This document shows positions 1 to 7,535 of a stretch of 8,419 nt of DNA, piece after piece. Location of the stretch: positions 1 to 8,419 of the forward strand of contig JAPKCN010000074.1 of assembly GCA_028822945.1 (NCBI GenBank), written 5' to 3'. This DNA is from Porticoccaceae bacterium (GTDB lineage Bacteria; Pseudomonadota; Gammaproteobacteria; Pseudomonadales; Porticoccaceae). Each line of letters starts with the position of its first letter. Position 1 is the stretch's first letter. The notes under the pieces were generated by a model, which saw only the letters and a list, made by a program, of their open reading frames with translations, made no database searches and was not told where the DNA came from. A program made the position numbers and the translations under genes.

Positions 1-1
1 T

Positions 2-994
2 ACCATCAACCGCACAACCCGTATGACTGAAGCCTTAGATGAGGGTATGCTGGTGTTAAACAGTGATCTTTCACTCGACTGGTGGAACAATGCCGCTGAG
101 GGGTTGGTTGGGCTGCGTTCGACGGATCGTGGAAGTGCGATTTTTAACCTGATTCGCGACCCTAAATTTGTCGAATATATCACCAATGCGCGATTTGTAG
201 AGCCGATACAACTGCCCTCCAGCTTGCGGACAGATCGTTTGTTGGAGTTTTCGGGCTCGCATTTTGGGCAAGGTGAAATAGTCTTGATCGTCAAAGACAT
301 CACACGATTGGATAGTTTAGAACAATTGCGTAAAGAGTTTGTTGCCAACGTGTCGCACGAATTACGCACGCCATTAACTGTTATCAAAGGCTACATCGAA
401 ACTTTGAGAGAAGTGTCTAACTCCTCGCTAATCACTGATCGGGCGTTTGACAATATTAGCGCCCAAGCGAATAAAATGCAGTCTCTGGCAGATAATCTGA
501 TCTTGCTATCCAAACTCGAATCCGAGGCCCAACCGAAGACCTTTGAGTATCTTAGTCTGAAGCCGGTGTTGACTGAGATTGTGGTCGATGCCGAACAATT
601 GAGCGACGGCAAACACCGTTTTGAAATTGACTGCGATGAAGAGTTTCAGATACTAGCTCGGGCGAATGATATGCGCAGTGCCCTTGGCAATATCTTATTT
701 AATGCCGTGCGCCACAACCCAGCGGGTGCCAAAATACTCATTCAGGCGAGTGAAGATGACGGCAATTCACATATCTGTGTTCGCGATGATGGTATCGGTA
801 TTGATCCATCTGAAATTCCTCGAATTACCGAGCGCTTTTACCGTATCGATAGCAGTCGCAGTTCGCACTCGGGTGGAACCGGGCTCGGTTTGGCGATCGT
901 CAAGCACACACTAAATCTGTATGGTGGTAGCTTGATTATCAAGAGCGGTCGCGGCAAGGGCGCAGAGTTTATCTGTCGACTACCAAAACTCTGA
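2..994 (+). CDS. phoR: PhoR, phosphate-regulon sensor histidine kinase (5' end missing)
   Basis: Membrane histidine kinase that phosphorylates the response regulator PhoB when phosphate is low. The frame is open to the window edge, so the N-terminal membrane anchor and the true start lie outside; the first in-frame ATG (23) sits inside the PAS region and is not a likely start. Numbering from that ATG: PAS domain about 1-95, ending in VKDITRL; dimerisation/phosphoacceptor helix VANVSHELRTPLTVIKGY with catalytic His112; N-box GNILFNAVRHNP around 222-232; G1 box DDGIGI 255-260; F-box ERFYRID 270-276; G2 box GGTGLGLAIVKH 284-295. All catalytic boxes are intact. The PAS-HisKA-HATPase order and the wording of each box match E. 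coli and Pseudomonas PhoR from memory. phoB probably lies just upstream, outside the window. The gene runs convergently with the porin gene. The PhoR assignment rests on motif wording plus the adjacent pst operon. Confidence 0.95.
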   Translation, partial: TINRTTRMTEALDEGMLVLNSDLSLDWWNNAAEGLVGLRSTDRGSAIFNLIRDPKFVEYITNARFVEPIQLPSSLRTDRLLEFSGSHFGQGEIVLIVKDITRLDSLEQLRKEFVANVSHELRTPLTVIKGYIETLREVSNSSLITDRAFDNISAQANKMQSLADNLILLSKLESEAQPKTFEYLSLKPVLTEIVVDAEQLSDGKHRFEIDCDEEFQILARANDMRSALGNILFNAVRHNPAGAKILIQASEDDGNSHICVRDDGIGIDPSEIPRITERFYRIDSSRSSHSGGTGLGLAIVKHTLNLYGGSLIIKSGRGKGAEFICRLPKL

Positions 995-1004
995 GCGCAA
1001 CTTG

Positions 1005-1046
1005 CACTTCGGCTGCTAAATTGCTGTTCGAGTGACATTTTCTTTT
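1005..1046 (+). terminator. weak candidate terminator after phoR
   Basis: Eleven bases after the phoR stop, CACT (1005-1008) can pair with AGTG (1031-1034). A few interrupted pairs continue inside (GC/GC around 1012-1029), and the T-rich run TTTTCTTTT follows at 1038-1046. The stem is broken by mismatches, so this is only a plausible intrinsic terminator. Nothing else is recognisable between 995 and 1140. Confidence 0.25.
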
Positions 1047-1140
1047 ACTCAGATCGTGTTTATCTGTATCGGTTAACGGTGTACCAATGCAAAGCACTAG
1101 GTGGCTTCAATTGTCCTCAGCAAGATACATGCTAAGTAGG

Positions 1141-1174
1141 TTTTAAAAGACGCCTCGCAGTTTAACCTGCTGGC
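1141..1174 (-). terminator. candidate terminator of the porin gene
   Basis: On the minus strand, 26 nt past the porin stop, GCC-A-GCAG pairs with CTGC-GA-GGC around the loop GTTAAA (plus coordinates 1152-1174). GTCTTTT follows, read from 1150 down to 1145. The stem is short (4+3 bp with a small internal loop) and the T-run has only four residues. It is a reasonable but unproven intrinsic terminator that would separate the convergent porin and phoR transcripts. Confidence 0.35.
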
Positions 1175-1200
1175 TGTGAGATTAGATTGATCGGTAGCAT

Positions 1201-2577
1201 TTAAAATGCCCATTGTGTGCGTAGTGTAAAGGTGTCGATATTATCTGCATCGTCACCATTGAGCCTAACAACAGGGCTATTATCTAGGTTGTAAATCCTC
1301 GAGTAATTGGCCATTACTCGAACGTTGTAGTTAAGATACCAATTGAGTGCAAAGGTGTAACGATCACCGGTGCCACCAGATATTGACAGATCGTCGTCGA
1401 GGTCGAGATGGTCGAGGCGTGCGGCAACTTCCCATGCCCCCCATGTGCCTTTTGCGAGACTGAATTCGGTCGCCGGTTGCAAGCGTTTAAACTCCCCATC
1501 CGAGCCTTTGTAACTGCGCGACTCTCCAGTCAAGGTATATCCCGTCTGCACATACCAGGCGTTAAACTCTAAAGCAGAGTTTTTATCGCGCTGCGCAACA
1601 GCTCGCGTAAATTCACTCTGAAATGAGAACGGCCCGCGCATGGCAGCTAATTCAACTGAGCTGACGGTGATTGTTTTCAGCCCGTTTATGCGCTGCGTAT
1701 CAAGTAATTTTAAATTGGAACCATTGGTCGTTTCATACTTAAAATCAGACTTGCCGTTGATACCGTTGCGGCTATCAGTCGAGCGCATACCATAGCTGGC
1801 ACCAACATGAAAAATCCGATCTTTTTGATTGAGCAATGCCCAGCTGCTGCGCGCGGCATAGCCATACCCCTCGTCGTTTTCAGCAGAGTACTCCGGCGAA
1901 AACTGATCCCCATAAAAACCACCCTGGACGTTCCAGTTGCGGGCATGATGTTTCGCATTGACGCCCAATGCGCGGTCAAAATAGGGTGTGATGAGCGCTA
2001 CCGTCAAACTGCGCTCAGTGAACATAATGTCGTTGGAACTCTCCTGAACCTCCATGCTAATTGCATGCTTTTGCGCGCCGAAGGTGACGTCCCATTTTTT
2101 TATACCTTGGTAGACTAAAAGCACGTCTTTCATGCTGACTTTATTACCGGCTAAATCGGCTTCTATCGCATACTTCCAGTCTGAGCTTGCGCGGCCTTGC
2201 AAATAGATGCGAGCGCGTCGAACATCAGTGCCATCGGTTGCTGGGTTTGTTAAATCCTGGTCATTTCTATGCGTCATCAACTCGGTATGCAAACGTCCAC
2301 CGATAGCCATTGAGTAATTGTCATCAGCACTTTTTACCACTAAACCTTTTTTACCAACGTCGATACTAGCATTTTTTGGTATTATTACCTGCTCGGAAAT
2401 AGCCAGTTTTTCAGCATTGCTGCGCGCCAACAAAAGAGCTCCCTCCTGCTCTGTTAAAATACCCTTGCCGATTAAGGTTTGTAACAGGTCGTCGATGGCA
2501 CTTGCCGAGGTATTGGCGGGGAAACTCAACAGTAACGCTGCAGTCAAGAGAGTCTGGCAGATTATTTTGAGGTTCAT
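1201..2577 (-). CDS. OprP/OprO-family phosphate-selective porin
   Basis: Predicted outer-membrane beta-barrel channel that lets phosphate or polyphosphate into the periplasm. Of 458 residues, 1-27 form a signal peptide (hydrophobic core TLLTAALLLSF, cleavage after ASA). Residues 28-62 form a helical, probably coiled periplasmic stretch (IDDLLQTLIGKGILTEQEGALLLAR) ahead of the barrel. The barrel begins near AIGGRLHTEL (91-100) and has the family features RRARIYLQG...DWKYAIEADL (120-142), AWYVQTGYTLTGESRSYK (340-357) and WGAWEVAARLDHL (379-391). It ends in the Phe (WAF) typical of outer-membrane proteins. The YTLTGE...GAWE...LNWY segment matches P. aeruginosa OprP as I recall it. The start is set by AGGAG five bases upstream. 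It is transcribed divergently from pstS with its own Pho box, which supports a phosphate role. Selectivity for phosphate over polyphosphate or another anion cannot be read from the sequence; the loop arginines and lysines of OprP were not aligned. Confidence 0.9.
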   Translation of the reverse strand: MNLKIICQTLLTAALLLSFPANTSASAIDDLLQTLIGKGILTEQEGALLLARSNAEKLAISEQVIIPKNASIDVGKKGLVVKSADDNYSMAIGGRLHTELMTHRNDQDLTNPATDGTDVRRARIYLQGRASSDWKYAIEADLAGNKVSMKDVLLVYQGIKKWDVTFGAQKHAISMEVQESSNDIMFTERSLTVALITPYFDRALGVNAKHHARNWNVQGGFYGDQFSPEYSAENDEGYGYAARSSWALLNQKDRIFHVGASYGMRSTDSRNGINGKSDFKYETTNGSNLKLLDTQRINGLKTITVSSVELAAMRGPFSFQSEFTRAVAQRDKNSALEFNAWYVQTGYTLTGESRSYKGSDGEFKRLQPATEFSLAKGTWGAWEVAARLDHLDLDDDLSISGGTGDRYTFALNWYLNYNVRVMANYSRIYNLDNSPVVRLNGDDADNIDTFTLRTQWAF

Positions 2578-2582
2578 TTAAA

Positions 2583-2587
2583 CTCCT
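2583..2587 (-). promoter_or_regulatory. ribosome binding site of the porin gene
   Basis: On the minus strand AGGAG lies five bases (TTTAA) before the ATG at 2577. It overlaps by two bases one arm (2586-2592) of a 7-bp inverted repeat whose other arm is at 2683-2689 in the same leader. Confidence 0.7.
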
Positions 2588-2701
2588 GTGGCTTTACGCC
2601 ATAATGTTTTGGAAACTCTATCTAAACGCTCAGCTGAACCTTGGAGAGCCCAATTTTAACGGATAGTTTGCAAATCGGGGCCGCCACAGATGCACGATTG
2701 C

Positions 2702-2735
2702 AATATATTGGAAAAATGTGACAAAAATATGACAG
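2702..2735 (-). promoter_or_regulatory. Pho box and -10 element of the porin promoter
   Basis: Read on the minus strand, CTGTCAT-ATTT-TTGTCAC (2735 to 2718) is two 7-base PhoB half-sites in direct repeat with 4-base spacing, close to the consensus CTGTCATANANCTGTCA. After a 10-nt spacer, TATATT (2707 to 2702) matches the sigma-70 -10 hexamer at 5 of 6 positions. This is the usual architecture in which PhoB replaces the -35 contact, as at E. coli phoA. The predicted start is near 2695, giving a leader of about 118 nt. Confidence 0.85.
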
Positions 2736-2744
2736 GTTTAGCGT

Positions 2745-2778
2745 CTGTCACTTAAATGTCACATATCTTTTGTACAGT
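2745..2778 (+). promoter_or_regulatory. Pho box and -10 element of the pstS promoter
   Basis: CTGTCAC-TTAA-ATGTCAC (2745-2762) is a two-half-site PhoB box. It is followed after 10 nt by TACAGT (2773-2778), which matches TATAAT at 4 of 6 positions. Spacing is identical to the oppositely oriented porin promoter. The predicted start is near 2785, giving a leader of about 55 nt. Only one box (two half-sites) is seen; no further half-site lies 11 nt upstream. The control of the whole pstSCAB-phoU run probably comes from here. Confidence 0.85.
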
Positions 2779-2829
2779 ACCGTGTACAACCTAGATAACC
2801 ATCTGGGCAGTCACTCAAAACCATACATC

Positions 2830-2833
2830 GGAG
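2830..2833 (+). promoter_or_regulatory. ribosome binding site of pstS
   Basis: GGAG stands six bases before the ATG at 2840. This is good spacing and supports that start, which also gives a complete signal peptide. Confidence 0.7.
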
Positions 2834-2839
2834 TGTCTT

Positions 2840-3898
2840 ATGCTAGGTCACAAACAGCTTCAAAGCGCGATAATCAGTGTCAGTTTGCTACTCGTTGGGA
2901 GCGCGGCATCCGCGCGTGAAACAGTAGAGGTTGTTGGTTCGTCTACCGTGTACCCATTTTCAACTGTGGTTGCCGAGCGCTATGGGCGCAGCAGCGGCAA
3001 GCCTACTCCGAAAATCGAGGCAACTGGATCTGGTGGTGGCATGAAACTATTTTGTTCAGGCGTGGGAACCAACTTCCCCGACATTACCAATTCCTCTAGA
3101 CGTATGAAAAAATCTGAATTCGACCAATGCCAACGCAATGGTGTCGAAGAAATTATCGAAGTTCACGTTGGATTTGATGGTATTGTTCTGGCTAATTCAG
3201 TTGCCGCGCAACCGATTGCGTTAACCCGCAAAGATATTTTTTTAGCCCTAGCGGCGCGAGTGCCCGGCGCGAGCGACGGGCAACTGATAGATAATCCCTA
3301 CACCACTTGGCGCGACGTAAACCCTAATCTCCCGGCGGATCCGATAGAGGTGATGGGACCGCCACCGACCTCGGGGACACGCGATGCCTTTGTCGAGCTT
3401 GCGATGGAGGGAGGTTGTCAAGAGATCGCTTGGCTGGAGGCACTAAAAGAGTCGGACAAACTAGCGTTTAAAATAATTTGTCACACTATTCGCGAAGACG
3501 GTCTGTACATAGAAGCTGGTGAAAACGACAATCTCATCGTGCAAAAGTTGCAGGCGAACCCCCGCGCCCTAGGTATTTTTGGGTTTAGCTTTCTCGATCA
3601 GAACGCCGATACCGTGCGCGGCGCAAGAATTGATTCGGTAGCACCCGAATTCGAATCGATTGCTGACAAATCCTATCCGATCTCGCGACCATTGTATTTT
3701 TATATTAAAAAGGCGCATGTCGGCGTGGTGCCGGGTATCCAGGGTTTTATCAATGAGTTTACGAGTGAAAAAGCTTGGGGAGACGAGGGTTATTTAGCTG
3801 ATAAGGGGATGATACCCCTGCCGCAAGCGTCGCGTCGCACAACCGCAAAAAATACACGTGGGCTGGTAGCTATGACCGGTGATGAGGCATTGAAATAG
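2840..3898 (+). CDS. pstS: PstS, periplasmic phosphate-binding protein
   Basis: High-affinity phosphate receptor that delivers phosphate to the PstCAB transporter. It has 352 residues. Residues 1-25 are a signal peptide (core AIISVSLLLVG, cleavage after ASA), with no lipobox, so it should be soluble in the periplasm. Ligand-binding motifs of the PstS family are visible in order: VGSSTVYPF (32-40), ATGSGGGMKLFCSGVG (61-76), DITNSSRRMKKSEF (81-94), VGFDGIVLAN (110-119) and GPPPTSGTRDAFVEL (173-187). In the family these supply the Ser/Thr, Arg and Asp contacts to phosphate. Cysteines at 72, 98, 193 and 214 could form periplasmic disulfides. The wording resembles the alphaproteobacterial and marine gammaproteobacterial PstS branch more than the E. 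coli one. It is first in the operon, directly behind a Pho box. A 73-nt gap follows before pstC, with no convincing hairpin or second promoter. Confidence 0.96.
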   Translation: MLGHKQLQSAIISVSLLLVGSAASARETVEVVGSSTVYPFSTVVAERYGRSSGKPTPKIEATGSGGGMKLFCSGVGTNFPDITNSSRRMKKSEFDQCQRNGVEEIIEVHVGFDGIVLANSVAAQPIALTRKDIFLALAARVPGASDGQLIDNPYTTWRDVNPNLPADPIEVMGPPPTSGTRDAFVELAMEGGCQEIAWLEALKESDKLAFKIICHTIREDGLYIEAGENDNLIVQKLQANPRALGIFGFSFLDQNADTVRGARIDSVAPEFESIADKSYPISRPLYFYIKKAHVGVVPGIQGFINEFTSEKAWGDEGYLADKGMIPLPQASRRTTAKNTRGLVAMTGDEALK

Positions 3899-3971
3899 TC
3901 CCGATAAGTTGTCAAAGTAGCGCTCTATGTTAACGGTCACATGCCGAATGTCTGAGGTTTAGTATTGCTCT

Positions 3972-5360
3972 ATGCAAGCGAATGATGTTTTTTTTCTATT
4001 GATGGGGCTGTCGGCCCTAGCGTTTTATATGGGCAGAGGGCGTTCATTGGAGATTGCCGGAGAGCTGCGCGGGATACGTAACTTACATTCTCTTCCAAAT
4101 TACTACGGTTATTACACCGCGCTCTGGTGTGGGTTACCCGCTCTACTATTGTTGTGCCTTTGGATTATTGTCGACGATCCAGTGATAATCGCGGTGGTGA
4201 TGGATTCGTTGCCCGGCGAAGTGTTACCCAGTAATTCGGTAGAACATACTCTATTGGCTAACAAAATCAATAATTTGGCAGTTGGCGTCTTGCCGAGTGC
4301 CGGTCAGTCAGAAGTTTTAATTTCTGCGGCACAGCAGTTGCGCGATCTCACCCAGCTATCCCGTTGGGGTATGGCGGCTACGGTGCTATGTTTGGCTCTA
4401 ATCGGTCTTGCCTGGGGTCGCTCATTCGTAGCGGCGAAATTCAGGGCGCGGCAGCGGGTCGAGAAAGTCGTTCAATACGCTCTATTTGCCTGTGCTTGTC
4501 TGGCTATCTTTACGACATTAGGGATTGTCCTCTCTGTCCTTTTTGAATCATTACAGTTCTTTAAGTCGGTGCCGGTTGACGATTTTGTGTTGGGCCTCGA
4601 GTGGAGTCCACAGACCGCTATTCGCGCAGATCAGGTGGGTTCGTCTGGAAGCTTTGGCGCGGTTCCGCTATTTGTCGGAACCCTGTTGGTATCGGTGGTG
4701 GCCATGTGCATTGCAGTGCCTGTAGGGCTAATGTCAGCGATCTATCTGGCCGAGTACGCGAATCGATCAGTGCGCGCCTATGCCAAGCCCGCGCTCGAAA
4801 TACTGGCTGGCATTCCGACCGTTGTCTATGGTTTTTTTGCAGCTCTCACAGTTGCACCTTATCTGCGCGATCTCGGCGAGAGTTTTGGGTTGTCGGTGTC
4901 GTCAGAGAGTGCACTGGCTGCGGGTGCGGTTATGGGTGTGATGATTATTCCATTTATTTCTTCGCTCGCTGATGACGTTATCACCGCGGTTCCGCAGGCA
5001 ATGCGCGATGGGTCACTCGCTATGGGGGCAACTCACTCTGAGACGGTGCGGCGGGTGGTTATCCCCGCTGCGCTACCGGGTATTGTTGCCGGCATTATGC
5101 TGGCGGTGTCGCGAGCCATTGGTGAAACGATGATTGTGGTTATGGCATCCGGTATGGCGGCTAATTTGACGTTTAATCCACTCGATTCGGTCACCACAGT
5201 GACGGTGCAAATTGTCACGTTATTGACGGGTGACCAAGAATTTGACAGTCCTAAAACACTGGCGGCCTTTGCACTTGGACTTATGTTGTTTATTGTTACG
5301 CTGATACTCAATATTGTGGCTCTGCAAGTGGTCAAGCGCTTCCGAGAGCAATATGAGTAA
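3972..5360 (+). CDS. pstC: PstC, phosphate ABC transporter permease
   Basis: Inner-membrane permease that pairs with PstA to form the phosphate channel. It has 462 residues against about 319 in E. coli; the excess is N-terminal. Residues 1-200 carry about four hydrophobic segments (near 6-20, 49-76, 136-150, 168-192) around a polar stretch at 78-130. This corresponds to the N-terminal domain of long PstC proteins that I recall as DUF3708. The transporter core starts near 225, with further membrane segments about 230-258, 276-296, 315-335, 370-392 and 433-455. The EAA-loop equivalent is MRDGSLAMGATHSETVRRVV (344-363), with DGS where many permeases have EAA but the conserved Gly and downstream IPAALPGI kept. 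An in-frame stop at 3960 and no intervening start codon set the upstream limit. The Shine-Dalgarno is weak: GAGG lies 14 nt before the ATG. The stop overlaps the pstA start. Confidence 0.95.
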   Translation: MQANDVFFLLMGLSALAFYMGRGRSLEIAGELRGIRNLHSLPNYYGYYTALWCGLPALLLLCLWIIVDDPVIIAVVMDSLPGEVLPSNSVEHTLLANKINNLAVGVLPSAGQSEVLISAAQQLRDLTQLSRWGMAATVLCLALIGLAWGRSFVAAKFRARQRVEKVVQYALFACACLAIFTTLGIVLSVLFESLQFFKSVPVDDFVLGLEWSPQTAIRADQVGSSGSFGAVPLFVGTLLVSVVAMCIAVPVGLMSAIYLAEYANRSVRAYAKPALEILAGIPTVVYGFFAALTVAPYLRDLGESFGLSVSSESALAAGAVMGVMIIPFISSLADDVITAVPQAMRDGSLAMGATHSETVRRVVIPAALPGIVAGIMLAVSRAIGETMIVVMASGMAANLTFNPLDSVTTVTVQIVTLLTGDQEFDSPKTLAAFALGLMLFIVTLILNIVALQVVKRFREQYE

Positions 5361-6633
5361 TTCAAATAGAAATTTAAAGAGAATTCAGAGTTCTCTCGTG
5401 TGGCGCTACCGTGCTGAAAAAGCCTTTCGCTGGTGTGGTGTGGTCGCTGTGGCGCTGGGATTACTCGCCGTATTAGCACTATTTTCAGATATTATTATTA
5501 AAGGTAAGGGTGCTTTTTTCGCGACTTATATGCAGTTTGAGGTTACCTATGATCAAGAATTATTGGGCATTGACAACTTTGCCGACGATCAACAACTGAT
5601 TATTGCAGACTGGGAGTCGCTGTATAAATCGGCACTAAGGGCAGATTTCCCGGATGTTCGCAAGCGTGCTGATAAGCGCAAATTGTATGCGCTGGTCAGC
5701 GATGGTACCGGTTATGATCTAAAGGCGCGTTTATTGGCCGATCCCAAGTTGTTGGGTCAGAGCGAGATTATTTGGCTGCTCGCGGACGATGATATAGATA
5801 CCTATTTTAAAACTTTGCTGGATGGAAATGCCTATACGGCCCGATTGACCGATAATCAAGTGGAGTGGCTCGAGCAGTTGGACGGTACAGAGCGTATGCG
5901 ACTGCAATTTAACGCCAATTTTTTCAATCGCGGTGATTCGCGCGAGCCCGAACAAGCGGGAATTAAAGGTGCAGTTATTGGGTCGCTGTTGACGCTGGTA
6001 CTCACTTTAATCCTGTCATTTCCAATTGGTATTGCCGCCGCTATTTATCTCGAAGAGTTCGCGCCGAAAAATCGTTGGACTGAATTTATCGAGGTAAATA
6101 TTAATAACTTGGCCGCGGTGCCGTCGATTATTTTTGGTTTGCTTGGTTTGGCTATATTTATCAACTTTTTTCATATACCGCGCTCTATTCCTGTTATTGG
6201 TGGCCTGGTGTTGGCCGTGATGACGTTACCGACAATTATTATCACCAGTCGAGCAGCTATTACGTCCGTGCCACCGTCGATCCGCGAAGCTGCGCTTGGG
6301 ATGGGTGCTTCGCGCAATCAAATGGTACTTCACCATGTGCTGCCGCTTGCCTTACCCGGTATATTGACCGGAGCCATTATCGGCATGGCGCGCGCACTGG
6401 GCGAAACGGCGCCGCTATTGATGATCGGTATGGTAGCTTTTATCGCCGATATACCGGGTAGTTTTACCGAGCCGGCGACGGTTTTGCCTGTACAGATTTT
6501 CCTCTGGGCGGATAGTCCTGAGCGCGCCTTTATCGAAAAGACTTCAGCGGCTATTATGGTGCTGTTGAGTTTTTTAATACTTATGAATATCTCTGCAGTA
6601 TGGCTGCGCAAACGCCTCGAGAGACGCTGGTAA
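5353..6633 (+). CDS. pstA: PstA, phosphate ABC transporter permease
   Basis: Second permease subunit of the phosphate importer, 426 residues from this start. I chose ATG 5353 because it lies in ATGAGTAA, overlapping the pstC stop by 8 nt (translational coupling), with GAGAG just upstream. The longer frame from 5314 would add 13 residues that are out-of-frame pstC sequence. One membrane segment (24-48) is followed by a polar, acid-rich region of about 150 residues (50-200) expected in the periplasm; I recall this as DUF3333, absent from the 296-residue E. coli PstA. The core follows: membrane segments near 204-233, 251-273, 279-298, 332-360 and 398-416, with the EAA loop SIREAALGMGASRNQMVLHHVLP (309-331, key residues REAALGMGAS) intact. 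The segment ARALGETAPLLMIG (346-359) is typical of PstA. pstB starts 14 nt after the stop. Confidence 0.95.
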   Translation: MSNSNRNLKRIQSSLVWRYRAEKAFRWCGVVAVALGLLAVLALFSDIIIKGKGAFFATYMQFEVTYDQELLGIDNFADDQQLIIADWESLYKSALRADFPDVRKRADKRKLYALVSDGTGYDLKARLLADPKLLGQSEIIWLLADDDIDTYFKTLLDGNAYTARLTDNQVEWLEQLDGTERMRLQFNANFFNRGDSREPEQAGIKGAVIGSLLTLVLTLILSFPIGIAAAIYLEEFAPKNRWTEFIEVNINNLAAVPSIIFGLLGLAIFINFFHIPRSIPVIGGLVLAVMTLPTIIITSRAAITSVPPSIREAALGMGASRNQMVLHHVLPLALPGILTGAIIGMARALGETAPLLMIGMVAFIADIPGSFTEPATVLPVQIFLWADSPERAFIEKTSAAIMVLLSFLILMNISAVWLRKRLERRW

Positions 6634-6647
6634 ATTAGGGAAAAATT

Positions 6648-7535
6648 ATGCAAAAAACAGCTACGCTAGACGCCGATGACATGGCGGATAGCAGTATTAA
6701 AAGCTCAGTTAAAGTGACCAACGCTAACCCTTTAGATATCACTGATGAACACGTGACCGTGGGTAGCTACGAGGTCAATAATGCTAAAATGTCGATTAAA
6801 AATGTGAACGTTTACTACGGTGACAAACAAGCAATATTTGATGTAAGTGTCGATATAGGGAAAAATGAGGTGATCGCTATGATCGGCCCATCAGGGTGTG
6901 GGAAATCAACTTTCTTGCGCGCTTTGAACCGTATGAATGATACGGTAGACGGATGTCGGGTGGAGGGTGATATTCGTATGGACGGGCAGGATTTATATTC
7001 ACCCAAGCTCGACGTAGTAGAGCTCCGCGCGCGCGTTGGGATGGTGTTCCAAAAGCCCAATCCGTTCCCTAAATCGATCTACGATAATGTTGCCTATGGA
7101 CCAAAAATACACGGATTGGCGGACACCCGCGTCGATTTAGATGAGATGGTGGAGCGCAGTTTGAGACGTGCCAGTCTTTGGGACGAGGTTAAGGATCGGC
7201 TGTACCAAGCGGGCACCGGTCTATCGGGAGGTCAGCAACAGAGGCTCTGTATTGCGCGAGCAATCGCGGTCAGCCCCGAGGTAATTTTGATGGATGAGCC
7301 ATGTTCTGCGCTCGATCCAATTGCTACTGCCCGGATTGAGGAACTAATTGAAGAACTCAGTCAGAATTTCACCATTGCTATTGTGACCCATAGTATGCAG
7401 CAAGCGGCGCGAGTATCGCAGCGCACAGCTTACTTTCATCTCGGTAAATTAATCGAGGTCAACCCTACCGAGCAGGTTTTTACTATGCCTGAACATGCAC
7501 TTACAGAATCCTACATTACGGGCCGTTTCGGTTAG
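6648..7535 (+). CDS. pstB: PstB, phosphate ABC transporter ATPase
   Basis: Cytoplasmic ATPase that powers phosphate import through PstC/PstA. It has 295 residues. Walker A GPSGCGKST (80-88), Q-loop VFQKPNPFPKS (133-143, Gln135), signature LSGGQQQRLCIARA (192-205), Walker B VILMDEP (212-218, catalytic Glu217), D-loop SALDP (220-224) and switch His248 (IVTHSMQQAARVS) are all present. FQKPNPFPKSIYDNVAYG and the C-terminal YITGRFG are characteristic of PstB within the ABC family. About 45 polar residues precede the ATPase fold, longer than E. coli PstB (257) but similar to the leader of Pseudomonas PstB. The start is supported by AGGGA six bases upstream; an internal ATG at 6789 would remove the leader but lacks a well-placed Shine-Dalgarno. 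phoU begins 13 nt after the stop. Confidence 0.97.
   Translation: MQKTATLDADDMADSSIKSSVKVTNANPLDITDEHVTVGSYEVNNAKMSIKNVNVYYGDKQAIFDVSVDIGKNEVIAMIGPSGCGKSTFLRALNRMNDTVDGCRVEGDIRMDGQDLYSPKLDVVELRARVGMVFQKPNPFPKSIYDNVAYGPKIHGLADTRVDLDEMVERSLRRASLWDEVKDRLYQAGTGLSGGQQQRLCIARAIAVSPEVILMDEPCSALDPIATARIEELIEELSQNFTIAIVTHSMQQAARVSQRTAYFHLGKLIEVNPTEQVFTMPEHALTESYITGRFG

Noticed and set aside
1807..2581. Plus-strand open frames of 103 and 87 codons within the porin gene
   Set aside because: They are antisense to a well-supported porin with signal peptide and C-terminal Phe; no family resemblance.
3911..3943. Possible second Pho box before pstC (TTGTCAAAG...GGTCAC)
   Set aside because: The two half-site-like pieces are not 11 nt apart in direct repeat and no -10 follows at about 10 nt.
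5009..5068. DGS in place of EAA in the PstC EAA loop as a defect
   Set aside because: The conserved Gly and the following hydrophobic stretch are kept, and similar wording is, as I recall, common in long PstC proteins; not evidence of inactivation.
5314..5352. Longer pstA frame starting at 5314
   Set aside because: The extra 13 residues are pstC sequence in another frame. ATG 5353 in the ATGAGTAA overlap with a nearby purine stretch is the normal coupled start, and it begins where the conserved protein begins.
5033..5479. 148-codon minus-strand open frame across the pstC/pstA junction
   Set aside because: It is antisense to conserved transporter segments, the translation has no recognisable fold, and no ribosome site is seen; shadow frame.
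6789..6791. Internal ATG as the real pstB start
   Set aside because: It would trim a polar leader, but AGGGA sits six bases before ATG 6648 and similar leaders occur in Pseudomonas PstB.
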